Shown: positions 20,176 to 29,649, counted from the stretch's first letter. The stretch is DNA of 64,000 nt from Agrococcus pavilionensis RW1 (GCF_000400485.1 NZ_ASHR01000030.1:1-64000), one strand, 5' to 3'. Made by a program: numbers and translations. The notes: generated by a model from the letters alone, not told the origin.

Positions 20176-22226
20176 CGCACGTCCAGCCCGGTGTGGTGCG
20201 CCGCGAACGCGAGCTGGTCGGCGAACTCGAGCGCCGCCGCGTCCTTCGGCTTGCCCATGCCGTGCCCGGCGCGCGTGTCGACCGAGAGCAGCACCGGCGC
20301 ATCCGCCCCCGTCGCCGCTTGCGCGCGCTGCAGCTCGGCGGCGAACTTGAACGAGTGCGCGGGCACGACGCGGTCGTCGTGGTCGCCCGTCGTGATGAGC
20401 GTCGGCGGGTAGGCGACGCCGTCGCGCACGTTGTGGAGCGGCGAGTAGGCGCGCAGGTACGCGTGCGCCTCGGCGTCGTCGGGGTCGCCGTAGTCGCTCG
20501 CCCACGCCCAGCCGATCGTGAAGCGGTGGTAGCGCAGCATGTCGAGCACGCCGACGCCCGGCAGGACCGCGGCCCACAGCTCGGGCCGCTGCGTGAGCGC
20601 GGCGCCCGCGAGCAGGCCGCCGTTCGAGCGGCCGTGCAGCGCGAGCTGCTCGCGCGTCGTCACGCCCGTCGCGATGAGGTGCTCGGCGATCGCGAAGAGG
20701 TCGTCGAAGACCTGCTGCTTGCGCTCCTTCGTGCCGCCCTTGTGCCACTCGGAGCCGAACTCGCCGCCGCCGCGCAGGTTGGGCACGACGAGCACGCCGC
20801 CCGCCTCGACCCACGCCGCGAGCACGGCGCGGAAGGCGGGGTTCATCGGGATGTTGAAGCCGCCGTAGCCCCAGATGAGGGTGGGGCGGGGCGCGTCGCC
20901 CGCGTCGCCTGCGGGCCGCACGAGGAACGCCGGCACCTGCTGCCCGTCGCTCGAGGCGGTGCGGATGCGGTGGGTCGCCGCGCGCGGTGCGGCCGGTCCG
21001 GGCGCGAGGAGCGCGCGGTGCTCGACGAGCCGGGCGCCGTCGACCACGATCACGTGGCGCGTGCCGCGGTCGACGAAGCTCGACGTGGACGCGAAGACGG
21101 TGCCGGTGCCGCTCGACGCCTCGGAGCCGGTGATCGAGACGCCGTCGCCGAGCGGCACGGCGTCGCCGAGCTCGCCCTCAAGGCTCGCGAGCTGCATGCG
21201 GTGGCTCGCGTCGTGCGAGTACTCGAGCACGAGGCCCCGCTCGGTCAGGCTCGCGTCGAGGAGCACGTCCTCCTCGTGCTCCGGCACGATCGTCGACTGC
21301 TCGCCCGTCTCGAGGTCGAAGGCGGCGAGCCGGTAGCGCGGCGCCGACTCGTCGGTCACAGCGAAGAGGCGGCCGCCGTGGATGCCGATCGCGCTCCACT
21401 CGTGCTCGTGCCCCTCGACGAGCTGGCGGAGCGCGGCCGCCTCGTCGCCGTGGCGGCGCACCGCGAGGTCGTTGCCGCTCGACGAGCCCGTGTCGGTCGA
21501 GAGCACGAACCACTCGTCGTCGCGCGGCCAGTGGCGCGCGAAGAGCCGCGGCTCGTCGGGCCGGGCGAAGAGCACGGCGTCGGTCGAGGGGTCGGCGCCG
21601 ATCTCGTGGCGCATGAGCCGGCCCGCGCCCATCTCGTCGGTGAGCGCGTCGCCCGTCGGGGCGTCGTAGGCCCAGTAGCTGAAGGCGCGGCCGCCCGGCA
21701 GCCACACGGGCGGGTTCCACTTCGTCCACGGGATCTCGTCGGCGAGGTCGTCGCCCGTCGCGACGTCGCGCACCCGGATGGTGCGCCAGTCGGAGCCGCC
21801 GTCGGAGACGCCGTAGGCGAGCAGCGCGCCGTCGGGCGAGACGCTCGCGACGTTGACGGCGACGGTGCCGTCGGCCGAGAGCGCGTTCGGGTCGAGCAGC
21901 ACCCGGCCCCGCTCGAGCTCGTCGACGGCGTCGGCGACCACGAGCACCGGCTGGTTCTGCTCGCCGCCGTGCCACGCGAAGACGCGGCCGCCGCGCTCCC
22001 ACGGGCAGCCGCGCGTCGGCGCCGTCAGCAGCGCCGCGACCCGCTCGCGGAACGCCTCCCGGGCCGGGAGCGCCGCGAGGATCGGCTCGGCGAACGCGTT
22101 CTGCGCCTCGATGAACGCGCGCGTCTCGGCGGCGTCGCCGTCCTCGAGCCAGCGGTACGGGTCGGGGATCGCCTCCCCGTGGACCGTCTCGACCGTGCCG
22201 TCTCTTCTCACCTCGGGGTAGCGCAT
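20172..22226 (-). CDS. Prolyl oligopeptidase family serine peptidase (S9)
   Basis: Cytosolic S9A-type peptidase of 684 residues: N-terminal beta-propeller (about residues 60-410) and C-terminal alpha/beta hydrolase domain. The catalytic triad is visible: Ser534 in HGRSNGG, Asp618 in GDHDDRV, His655 in RAGHGMGKP. The N-terminus has the family hallmark DPYRWLED. No signal peptide. It should cleave short peptides after proline, though S9 specificity varies. It leads a two-gene operon with the TPR gene. Confidence 0.92.
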   Translation of the reverse strand: MRYPEVRRDGTVETVHGEAIPDPYRWLEDGDAAETRAFIEAQNAFAEPILAALPAREAFRERVAALLTAPTRGCPWERGGRVFAWHGGEQNQPVLVVADAVDELERGRVLLDPNALSADGTVAVNVASVSPDGALLAYGVSDGGSDWRTIRVRDVATGDDLADEIPWTKWNPPVWLPGGRAFSYWAYDAPTGDALTDEMGAGRLMRHEIGADPSTDAVLFARPDEPRLFARHWPRDDEWFVLSTDTGSSSGNDLAVRRHGDEAAALRQLVEGHEHEWSAIGIHGGRLFAVTDESAPRYRLAAFDLETGEQSTIVPEHEEDVLLDASLTERGLVLEYSHDASHRMQLASLEGELGDAVPLGDGVSITGSEASSGTGTVFASTSSFVDRGTRHVIVVDGARLVEHRALLAPGPAAPRAATHRIRTASSDGQQVPAFLVRPAGDAGDAPRPTLIWGYGGFNIPMNPAFRAVLAAWVEAGGVLVVPNLRGGGEFGSEWHKGGTKERKQQVFDDLFAIAEHLIATGVTTREQLALHGRSNGGLLAGAALTQRPELWAAVLPGVGVLDMLRYHRFTIGWAWASDYGDPDDAEAHAYLRAYSPLHNVRDGVAYPPTLITTGDHDDRVVPAHSFKFAAELQRAQAATGADAPVLLSVDTRAGHGMGKPKDAAALEFADQLAFAAHHTGLDVR

Positions 22227-22263
22227 CCGGCCACCCTACGACTCGGTCGGGCCTGTGCCCGCG

Positions 22264-23184
22264 TCAGCGCGCGAGGATGCGGCCGAGCGTGCGGGCGTAG
22301 TCCTCCTTGATGACGTCGTAGTGCGTCCACGACTCGAGGGCGCTGACCTGCTCGATGCTGCGCAGCTCCTCGATGACGTCGAGCAGCGGACCGGAGGCGG
22401 GGCCGGCGACGGTCGCGATGAAGTCGAAGACGCCGTGCGAACGGGCCGCGAAGTCGATCGCCGCCGACTCGAGCAAGTAGTCGCGGATCGGGGCGGTGTC
22501 GCCGACCGCGGTGATGCCGAGGCCGATCGCGAGCCGGTTGGGGGAGGGGCCGCCCGCCTGGATCGCCGAGATGCGCAGCACGCCCGCGTCGATGAGCCGG
22601 TGCACGCGCGCCCGCGCCGAGGAGGGGGAGAGGTGCACCGCGTCGGCGAGCGCGCGGTAGCTCGCGCGCCCGTCCTGCTGCAGGTGCGCGATGAGCGCCC
22701 GGTCGAGCGCGTCGAGCACGACCTCGTCGCGGCGCTTCGAGACGAAGAACCCCTTGAGCACCTCCGCGTAGGTCGACACGCGCACGCGCCGCACGCTCGG
22801 CAGGCTGCGCATGACGTCGAGCGCCTCGTGCAGCTCGGTCACGCTCCCGTGGCGCGACTCGACGACGAGCGGGAGCGCGCCGCTCGTCATCGAGACGAAG
22901 ACGGCGTCCGGCAGCTCGGCCACGAGCTGCGCGACCGGCCGCACGGGCCCGTCGACCGCGAGCATCGTGTGCACGAGCACGTGGTGCCCGACGACGCCGG
23001 GATCGAGCGCCGCGACGACGCGCAGCCCGTCGCGGTGCAGGCGCTGGAGCCGCTGCGAGACGAGGTCGCGGCTCGCGCCGACCGTCGCGGCGAGCTCGCT
23101 GATGCTCGCGCGACCGTCTGCCTGCAGCGCGCGCGCGAGCGCCGCATCGATTCGGCTGCCGTCCCTGCCGGGCTCCGTGGCCAT
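22264..23184 (-). CDS. Double-length AsnC/Lrp family transcriptional regulator
   Basis: 306-residue regulator made of two AsnC/Lrp units in tandem. Unit one has a helix-turn-helix (about residues 18-60, ISELAATVGASRDLVSQRL) and a ligand-sensing half; unit two repeats this (about 160-205, YRALADAVHLSPSSARARV). Ordinary Lrp proteins are about 150 residues and work as dimers; the fusion builds the pseudo-dimer in one chain. It is divergent from the transporter-amidohydrolase cluster at 23423, which is its likely target. GAGGAG ribosome binding site before the ATG. Confidence 0.88.
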   Translation of the reverse strand: MATEPGRDGSRIDAALARALQADGRASISELAATVGASRDLVSQRLQRLHRDGLRVVAALDPGVVGHHVLVHTMLAVDGPVRPVAQLVAELPDAVFVSMTSGALPLVVESRHGSVTELHEALDVMRSLPSVRRVRVSTYAEVLKGFFVSKRRDEVVLDALDRALIAHLQQDGRASYRALADAVHLSPSSARARVHRLIDAGVLRISAIQAGGPSPNRLAIGLGITAVGDTAPIRDYLLESAAIDFAARSHGVFDFIATVAGPASGPLLDVIEELRSIEQVSALESWTHYDVIKEDYARTLGRILAR

Positions 23185-23217
23185 GCTCGCTCCTCGTCGG
23201 TGTGGCGAAGTCCGCGC

Positions 23218-23339
23218 ATCTGCGGCGCGGGCGACGCAGATCGCCGGTGCCGGCCATCGTACGTGACGCATCCTCGGCCCGATGCCGTCGACCGGCACGC
23301 ACATCGTCGGTCGACGCCCCGGTCCCGCCGCAGATCTGG
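23218..23339. promoter_or_regulatory. Divergent control region with repeated GCAGAT boxes and a GTCGACCG dyad
   Basis: Between the AsnC-type regulator and the transporter gene are ATCTGC (23218-23223), GCAGAT (23236-23241) and GCAGATCTGG (23330-23339), i.e. three related half- or full sites, plus a perfect GTCGACCG-N13-CGGTCGAC inverted repeat (23287-23315). A TATCGT hexamer at about 23373 is a candidate -10 for the transporter. These are good operator candidates for the adjacent regulator. Confidence 0.45.
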
Positions 23340-23422
23340 GGTCGCGGCCGTGCGCCGGCTGGCCTATCGTCGTCGCATCGCCGCACGCAGTGCTGGCGCA
23401 TCCACTGAGCGAGGGAGCTCTC

Positions 23423-24772
23423 ATGACCACCGCCGCCGCGCACCCCAACACGCACCGCCGCGCGCTGAAGTCCGGCACCGCAGCAGCCGTCGGCACCACC
23501 ATCGAGTGGTACGACTTCTACGTCTACGCGACCGCCGCCGCGATCGTGTTCCCGACCGTCTTCTTCCCCGACGCCGACCCCGCGATGGGCACGCTCGCAT
23601 CCTTCGCGACCTACGCCGTCGCGTTCTTCGCCCGCCCGCTCGGCGGCATCATCTTCGGCCACGTCGGCGACCGCCTCGGCCGCAAGCCCGCGCTGACGAT
23701 CACGCTGCTCCTCATGGGCATCGCGACCGTGCTCGTCGGCCTCGTGCCCGACTACAACACGATCGGCATCGCAGCCCCGATCCTGCTCATCGCGCTGCGC
23801 ATCTGCCAGGGCCTCGCGGTCGGCGGCGAGTGGGGCGGCGCGAGCCTCATGTCGGTCGAGAGCGCCCCGCCGAAGTGGAAGACCTTCTACGGCGGCTTCA
23901 CGCAGCTCGGCAACCCGCTCGGCGCGCTGCTCGCGACCGGCGCCTTCTGGATCCTCGCCGCGATGGGCGACGACGTGCTCATGACGTGGGGCTGGCGCGT
24001 GCCGTTCCTCGCGAGCATCGTGCTCATCGGCGTGGGCCTCTGGGTGCGCTGGCGCGTCGAGGAGACGCCGGTGTTCGAGGAGAAGGTGCAGGAGCGCCAG
24101 CAGTCGACGCCGCTCGTCTTCGCGCTCAAGAACAACTGGTATCCGATGCTGCTCGGCTTCGGCATGGTCGGCATCGCGTCGGGCGGCTACTACCTCGCCA
24201 CGACCTACGTGCAGAGCTACGCGACCTCGCCCGACGTCGGCCTCGACGCCGAGATCATCCTCGGCGCCATGACGGTCGCCTCGTTCGTCGAGGCGCTCGT
24301 GACGCTGCCGCTCGCCTACCTCGGCGACAAGTTCGGCCGCAAGCGCCTCATGTACCTCGGCATCGGCCTCTCGGTGCTGCTCGTCGTGCCGCTCATCCTC
24401 GCGATCGGCGCGCACGAGGTCGCGCTCATCTACGTGCTCGTCTCGGCCATCCGCCTGACGATGAGCGGCACGTGGGCCCCGCTGTCGGCGCTCATGTCGC
24501 AGATGTTCCGCCCGCAGTCGCGCTACACCTCGATGTCGCTCTCCTACGGCGTCGGCGCGGCGGTCTGGGGCGGGCTCTCGCCCGTCGTCGCGGCCGCGCT
24601 CTTCGCCGCGACCGGCAACATCTGGACCGTCATCGGGCTCTACGCCTTCCTCGGCGTCGTCGCGTGGGTCTCGACCGCGCTCGCGCCGCAGCACTCCGAC
24701 GAGGCGCCCGTGACGAAGTCGTTCGAGCCGCGGCTCGACACCACCGCCGTCCAGCGACCGAAGGGGGAGTGA
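23423..24772 (+). CDS. MFS transporter, metabolite:H+ symporter (MHS) family
   Basis: Twelve-helix secondary transporter of 449 residues. The MHS subfamily signature is present: VGTTIEWYDFYVYATAAA at the start, then RPLGGIIFGHVGDRLGRK between helices 2 and 3, and a second related loop LGDKFGRKRLMY. Relatives (ProP, ShiA, KgtP) move small organic acids or betaines with protons. It opens a four-gene set with overlapping or 1-base-spaced neighbours, so its substrate is probably what the amidohydrolase, ThDP enzyme and M20 hydrolase degrade. GAGGGAG precedes the ATG. Confidence 0.9.
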   Translation: MTTAAAHPNTHRRALKSGTAAAVGTTIEWYDFYVYATAAAIVFPTVFFPDADPAMGTLASFATYAVAFFARPLGGIIFGHVGDRLGRKPALTITLLLMGIATVLVGLVPDYNTIGIAAPILLIALRICQGLAVGGEWGGASLMSVESAPPKWKTFYGGFTQLGNPLGALLATGAFWILAAMGDDVLMTWGWRVPFLASIVLIGVGLWVRWRVEETPVFEEKVQERQQSTPLVFALKNNWYPMLLGFGMVGIASGGYYLATTYVQSYATSPDVGLDAEIILGAMTVASFVEALVTLPLAYLGDKFGRKRLMYLGIGLSVLLVVPLILAIGAHEVALIYVLVSAIRLTMSGTWAPLSALMSQMFRPQSRYTSMSLSYGVGAAVWGGLSPVVAAALFAATGNIWTVIGLYAFLGVVAWVSTALAPQHSDEAPVTKSFEPRLDTTAVQRPKGE

Positions 24773-24773
24773 C

Positions 24774-26441
24774 GTGCGCCGCCTCGCCACGTTCGACGAC
24801 CGGGACTCGCGCCCGACGATCATCACCGCCGACCGCATCCTGACGGTCGACGACGGGCAGCCCGAGGCGCGCGCGATGCTCACCGCGGGCGGCCGGATCC
24901 TCGCGATCGGCGAGGTCGCCGAGGTCGAGGCGGCCGCGGCCGGGATGGACGCCGAGCGGGTGGACCGGCCGGGGACCACGATCGTGCCGGGCTTCATCGA
25001 CGCCCACGCGCATCCGCTCATGTACGGGCAGCTGCTCACGTGGATCGACGTGTCGCCCGCGAAGGCCGGCTCGATCCCCGAGATCGTCGAGCTGCTCCGC
25101 GAGGGCGCGAAGCGGCTGCCGGCCGGCGTGCCGATCCGCGGCTACGGCTACGAGCAGCGCAACCTCGCCGAGCGCCGCCACCCCACGCGGCACGAGCTCG
25201 ACGAGGTGGCGCGCGACCGCGAGGTGTACATCATGAACGCCTCCGGCCACGGCGGCGTCGTCAACTCGTTCACGCTCGAGCGCTACGGCGTCACGCGCGA
25301 CACCCCGAACCCCGAGGGCGGCGAGTTCTTCCGGGATGCGTCGGGCGAGCTCACGGGGGAGCTCTCGGACGCCGCGTGCAACGTGCTCACTGGCCTCCAC
25401 GGCGTGAAGATCGGCCACCACGGCCCCAACTTCCACCTCGCCGACGAGCCCGCCGAGCACCAGCGGCAGCTCGACCTCGTGCAGCGCGAGTTCCTCGCCG
25501 GCGGCGTGACCGCGATCGGCGACGCGCAGGTGTCGAAGCGCGAGCTCGCCGCCTACCTCGAGATGGCCGACCGCGGCGCCCTCTCGATGCGCGTCTCGAT
25601 GTACTTCCTCTCCCACCTGCTCGACCAGGTGATCGAGCTCGGCATGACCGGCCCGTTCGGCAACGCCTTCCTCTCGGCGACCGGCATCAAGCTCTACGCC
25701 GACGGCACGCTCGGCGGGTGGACCGCCTACTTCCCGGAGGGCTACGTCGGCGACCCGTGCCGCACGGGCCAGCTCTACCACGACCCCGAGGAGTACGCCG
25801 GGCTCGTGCGCCGCGCGCACGCCGCGGGGCTGCAGACCGCGACGCACGCGCAGTCGCCGACCGCGATCGCGATGGTCGTCGACGCGCTCGAGGCGGCGCT
25901 CGCCGAGCGGCCCGACGCCGACGCGCGCCACCGCATCGAGCACTGCGGCCTGCCCACCGAGGGCGACATCGCCCGCATGGCCGAGCTCGGCATCCGGCCC
26001 GTCAACCAGCCGCAGCACCACTACAACTGGGGCGAGGGTGTCGAGCAGGCGATCGGCACGCCCGGCGAGCGCTTCAACCCGCTCGGCGAGTTCGTCGCCG
26101 CGGGCGTGCCCGTGACGATCTCGTCCGACGCGCCCGTCGCCGAGCCGCGCCCGCTCGAGGCCATGCAGGCCGCCGTGACGCGCGTCACCCGCCGCGGCAC
26201 GAAGCTCGGTCCCGACGCGCTGCGGATCGACGCGGCGACGGCGCTCCGCGCCCACACCCTCGAGGGCGCCGTCTCGATCGGCCGCGAGCACGAGCTCGGC
26301 TCGCTCGCGGCCGGCAAGCGCGCCGACTTCGCGGTGCTCTCGGCCGACCCGCTCGCGGTGCCGGGGGAGGAGCTCGCCGCGATCCGCGTGCTCGAGACGT
26401 GGGTCGACGGCTCGGCGCGGTACGCCGCGGAGCAGCCGTGA
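24774..26441 (+). CDS. YtcJ-like metal-dependent amidohydrolase
   Basis: 555-residue amidohydrolase of the YtcJ/amidohydrolase-3 group. The N-terminal metal site FIDAHAHP (H78, H80) is intact; later His residues (ATHAQSP and RIEHC) and an Asp in ISSDAPVAEP complete the usual TIM-barrel metal centre. It would cleave an amide, ester or cyclic C-N bond in the cytosol; the substrate is unknown. It begins at a GTG 1 base after the transporter stop and ends overlapping the next start (GTGA), showing tight coupling. Confidence 0.87.
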   Translation: MRRLATFDDRDSRPTIITADRILTVDDGQPEARAMLTAGGRILAIGEVAEVEAAAAGMDAERVDRPGTTIVPGFIDAHAHPLMYGQLLTWIDVSPAKAGSIPEIVELLREGAKRLPAGVPIRGYGYEQRNLAERRHPTRHELDEVARDREVYIMNASGHGGVVNSFTLERYGVTRDTPNPEGGEFFRDASGELTGELSDAACNVLTGLHGVKIGHHGPNFHLADEPAEHQRQLDLVQREFLAGGVTAIGDAQVSKRELAAYLEMADRGALSMRVSMYFLSHLLDQVIELGMTGPFGNAFLSATGIKLYADGTLGGWTAYFPEGYVGDPCRTGQLYHDPEEYAGLVRRAHAAGLQTATHAQSPTAIAMVVDALEAALAERPDADARHRIEHCGLPTEGDIARMAELGIRPVNQPQHHYNWGEGVEQAIGTPGERFNPLGEFVAAGVPVTISSDAPVAEPRPLEAMQAAVTRVTRRGTKLGPDALRIDAATALRAHTLEGAVSIGREHELGSLAAGKRADFAVLSADPLAVPGEELAAIRVLETWVDGSARYAAEQP

Positions 26442-28072
26442 CGACCACCGTCGGCCACGCGGTCATGGCGACGCTGCGCGCCTATGGCGTCGACACCGTC
26501 TTCGGCATCCCCGGCACGCACAACCTCGAGCTCTACCGGCCGCTCGCCGAGCTCGGCATCCGCCCTGTCACGACGAGGCACGAGCAGGGCGCGGGCTACG
26601 CCGCCGACGGCTGGTCGCAGCGCACGGGCCTCCCCGGCGTCGTCGTCACGACGAGCGGCCCGGGCCTGCTCAACGCGCTCTCGGCCGCCGGCACGGCGTT
26701 CGCCGAGTCGCGGCCGATGATCCTCATCGCGCCCGGACCCGAGCGCGGCCGCGAGTTCGCCGACGCGGGCACGCTCCACGAGACGAAGGACCAACTCGGC
26801 GCCGCGAGCGCGATCGTCGAGCGCGCCGTGCGCGCGCAGTCGCCGGCGGAGGCCGTCGAGGCCGTGCACGACGCCTTCGCGCTCTTCGCGACCGGCCGGC
26901 CCCGCCCCGTCTACCTCGAGCTGCCGCTCGACCTGCTCGCGGAGGACGCGGGCCTGCCCGACGACGCGCTCGTCGCGCGCGAGTCCGCGCCGCGCCCCGC
27001 GATCGACGGCGGCCTCGTCGCCGCGGCCGCCGCGCTGCTGCGCGAGGCGGCCGACCCCGTGATCCTCGCTGGCGGCGGCTCGCGCGGTGCGTGCGAGGAG
27101 CTCCGCGCCCTCGCCGAGCGGCTCGGCGCCCCGGTCGTCACGACGCTCAACGCGAAGGGCGTGCTCGACGAGCGCCACGAGCTCTCGCTCGGCGCGAACC
27201 TCCGCCTCGCCGCGGCCCGCGACCGCGCCCGCGACGCGGATGTGCTGCTCGTCGTCGGCTCGAAGCTCGGCGAGGCCGAGCTCTGGGTCGACCGGCTCGA
27301 GGCGCGCGGCCGCGTCATCCGCGTCGACGTGCTCGAGTCGCAGCTGCAGCGCAACCAGCAGGCCGAGCTCGGCATCGTCGGCGACGCGCGCGCCGTGCTC
27401 GCGGTCCTCGCCGCCGAGCTCGGCGAGGGGCAGCCGCGCGACGCCGCCGCGGGAGTCGCGGCGACGCTCGAGCGCGTGCGCGCCGAGTCGTTCGAGCTCT
27501 CGGCCGAGAACACCGCGATCGCCGAGGCGATCGCCGCGGCGCTCCCGGCCGAGGCGATCGTCGCGACCGACTCCTCGCAGATCGCCTACTGGGGACTCGT
27601 CAACGCGCTGCGCGCGAGCGAGCCCGGCACCGCGCTCTACATGGCGACCTACGCGACGCTCGGCTACGGCCTGCCCGCGGCGCTCGGCGCCCGCGTCGCG
27701 AGCCCCGAGCGGCCGACCTTCGCGGTCGTCGGCGACGGCGCGCTCATGTTCTCGGTGCAGGAGCTCATGACGATCGTCGAGCAGCGGCTCGACGTGACGG
27801 TCATCGTGGTCGACAACGGCGGCTACGCCGAGATCAAGCAGAACGAGCTCGACGCGGGGATCGCGCCCGTCGGCGTCGACCTCGCGCAGCCCGACTGGGC
27901 GAGGCTCGCGGATGCGTTCGGCGGCACGGGCCGCCGGGTCGCCGACGCCGCGGGGCTCGGCGAGGCCGTCGACGCGGCCCTCGCCGCGGGCGGGCTGCAG
28001 CTCATCCACATCGAGCAGGCGGCGTTCGACGCCGGGCCGCGCACGGCCGACGACGCGAAGGAGCAGGGATGA
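26438..28072 (+). CDS. Thiamine diphosphate-dependent enzyme (acetolactate synthase/2-keto acid decarboxylase-like)
   Basis: 544-residue three-domain ThDP enzyme. The catalytic Glu that activates the cofactor is E49 in TTRHEQGAGYAADG, and the ThDP/Mg motif is GDG (432-434) running to NGG about 26 residues on. Relatives include acetolactate synthase, benzoylformate decarboxylase and 5-guanidino-2-oxopentanoate decarboxylase (AruI); the C-terminal active-site lid cannot be assigned by eye. No small regulatory subunit is adjacent, so biosynthetic acetolactate synthase is unlikely. In this operon it may decarboxylate or ligate a 2-keto acid released by the hydrolases. Confidence 0.85.
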   Translation: MTTTVGHAVMATLRAYGVDTVFGIPGTHNLELYRPLAELGIRPVTTRHEQGAGYAADGWSQRTGLPGVVVTTSGPGLLNALSAAGTAFAESRPMILIAPGPERGREFADAGTLHETKDQLGAASAIVERAVRAQSPAEAVEAVHDAFALFATGRPRPVYLELPLDLLAEDAGLPDDALVARESAPRPAIDGGLVAAAAALLREAADPVILAGGGSRGACEELRALAERLGAPVVTTLNAKGVLDERHELSLGANLRLAAARDRARDADVLLVVGSKLGEAELWVDRLEARGRVIRVDVLESQLQRNQQAELGIVGDARAVLAVLAAELGEGQPRDAAAGVAATLERVRAESFELSAENTAIAEAIAAALPAEAIVATDSSQIAYWGLVNALRASEPGTALYMATYATLGYGLPAALGARVASPERPTFAVVGDGALMFSVQELMTIVEQRLDVTVIVVDNGGYAEIKQNELDAGIAPVGVDLAQPDWARLADAFGGTGRRVADAAGLGEAVDAALAAGGLQLIHIEQAAFDAGPRTADDAKEQG

Positions 28073-29637
28073 CGACGCAGCTGACCGCCGAGGCGAAGGC
28101 GACCGCGCAGGCCTGGATCGACGAGCAGCTCGAGCAGCTCACCGAGTGGCACACCCGCATCTGGGAGCTCGCCGAGCCCGCGTGGCGCGAGTACCGCTCG
28201 CAGCGCTGGTACGTCGAGCTGCTGCGCGCGGAGGGCTTCGAGGTCCAGGACGGCTCGGCGGGCATGCCGACCGCGTTCAGCGCCCGCTGGTCGAACGGCG
28301 AGGGCCCCACCCTCCTCACCTACGCCGAGTATGACGCCGTGCCCGGCAACAGTCAGGCGGCCGCGACGAGCGAGCAGCCGCGCGAGGGCCTCTCGCGGTT
28401 CGCGCCCGGCCACACCGACCCGCACTCCGCGCTCGGGATCTCGACGCTCGCGGGGCTCCTCGCGACGAAGCACGCGATGCAGCAGCACGGCATCGGCGGC
28501 ACGCTCCACTACACGGGCGAGCCCGCCGAGAAGATGCACGGCTCGAAGGTCGTGCACGGCCTCCGCGGCTACTACGACGACGCCGACGCGATCGTCTCGT
28601 TCCACCCCTTCTACATGCTGCCGCTGTGCAACACGGCGCGGTGGGACACGCAGTGCGGCGCCTACTACTCGAAGGTCTACTCCTTCGTGTGCGACCACCC
28701 CGAGTCGTGGCAGCTCTCGAGCGCCGACCCGAACTCGCCCATCCCCGCCTCGCACTCCGCGGCGCGGGCGCCGGGCGCGAACGTCTCGCTCATGCAGATG
28801 TACACGGCCTCGCGCACGATGCTCGACTCGATGCTCCCCGCGACGGGCGGCTGGAGCTTCTCCGACGCGATCCTCACCGACGGGCAGGCGACGGCCGACA
28901 ACCTGCCGCAGCGCGTCGCGCGCATCCAGTTCTCGTGGCGCACCCCCGACGTCGAGATGGCCGAGCACATCCTCGCCGTGCTCGACCGCAACGCGCAGGC
29001 GGCGGCGATGATGGGCCACTGCGAGGTCGAGGAGCGCTGGATCGCCCGCAGCCGCCCCGGCCGCACGAACCACGCGATGGCCGAGGTGCTCTACGCCAAC
29101 CTCGAGCGGGTCGGCGCCCCGAGCTACGGCGACGAGGCGATCGCGGTCGCGCAGGAGATCCAGCGGAGCCTCGGCCTCGAGCCGAGCGAGCGGCCGTTCC
29201 TCGCCGAGACCGAGCAGCTCATCGCGCCGCGGGAGGCGGAGCGGCTGCTCCGCGAGCACATGCCGGCGTGGCAGCGCAACTGGACGAGCGACGACTACGT
29301 CGAGATGTCGCACTACGCGCCGCTCGTGCGCTTCTACGTCTCGCGGCCCGCGCTGCAGCCCGTCGAGGGCGCAGGGCCCTACCCCGCGTGGGTCATGAAC
29401 GCGCTCGGCGGCATCCCCGCGACGATCGCGCCGACGATCGTGACGGCGGGCAAGACGGTCGCCGGCACCTTCCTCGACCTCCTCACGCGGCCCGAGCTGC
29501 TCGCGGCGGCGAAGGCAGAGTTCGACGAGCGGGTCGCGGCCGAGCCGATGCCGGCCCTCCTGCCCGCCGACTTCGAGCCGCCGATCGACCTGCCGTGGCC
29601 CGACTACGCCGGCGCGGGCGACGACCGCCGCTGGTGA
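28069..29637 (+). CDS. M20 family hydrolase, AbgB-like
   Basis: 522-residue M20 metallohydrolase resembling AbgB (p-aminobenzoyl-glutamate hydrolase subunit) and related N-acyl-amino-acid amidohydrolases. Visible hallmarks are an early metal-site region LLTYAEYDAVPG, HTDPHSALG, and GEPAEKMHG with the catalytic or bridging Glu. No signal peptide, so it acts in the cytosol. It overlaps the ThDP enzyme stop (ATGA) and closes the cluster, followed by the palindromic terminator that is now split by an IS element. Likely removes an acyl group from an imported amide. Confidence 0.86.
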   Translation: MTTQLTAEAKATAQAWIDEQLEQLTEWHTRIWELAEPAWREYRSQRWYVELLRAEGFEVQDGSAGMPTAFSARWSNGEGPTLLTYAEYDAVPGNSQAAATSEQPREGLSRFAPGHTDPHSALGISTLAGLLATKHAMQQHGIGGTLHYTGEPAEKMHGSKVVHGLRGYYDDADAIVSFHPFYMLPLCNTARWDTQCGAYYSKVYSFVCDHPESWQLSSADPNSPIPASHSAARAPGANVSLMQMYTASRTMLDSMLPATGGWSFSDAILTDGQATADNLPQRVARIQFSWRTPDVEMAEHILAVLDRNAQAAAMMGHCEVEERWIARSRPGRTNHAMAEVLYANLERVGAPSYGDEAIAVAQEIQRSLGLEPSERPFLAETEQLIAPREAERLLREHMPAWQRNWTSDDYVEMSHYAPLVRFYVSRPALQPVEGAGPYPAWVMNALGGIPATIAPTIVTAGKTVAGTFLDLLTRPELLAAAKAEFDERVAAEPMPALLPADFEPPIDLPWPDYAGAGDDRRW

Positions 29638-29649
29638 CACCGGCGCGAG

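Noticed and set aside
22208-25039. Long minus-strand frame over the transporter gene and regulator
   Set aside because: Shadow frame with Arg/Ala/Asp-rich low-complexity translation; it contradicts the regulator and transporter genes with clear families.
26438-28072. Calling the ThDP enzyme biosynthetic acetolactate synthase (ilvB)
   Set aside because: No ilvN regulatory subunit or ilvC is adjacent, and the gene is embedded between hydrolases in a catabolic-looking operon.
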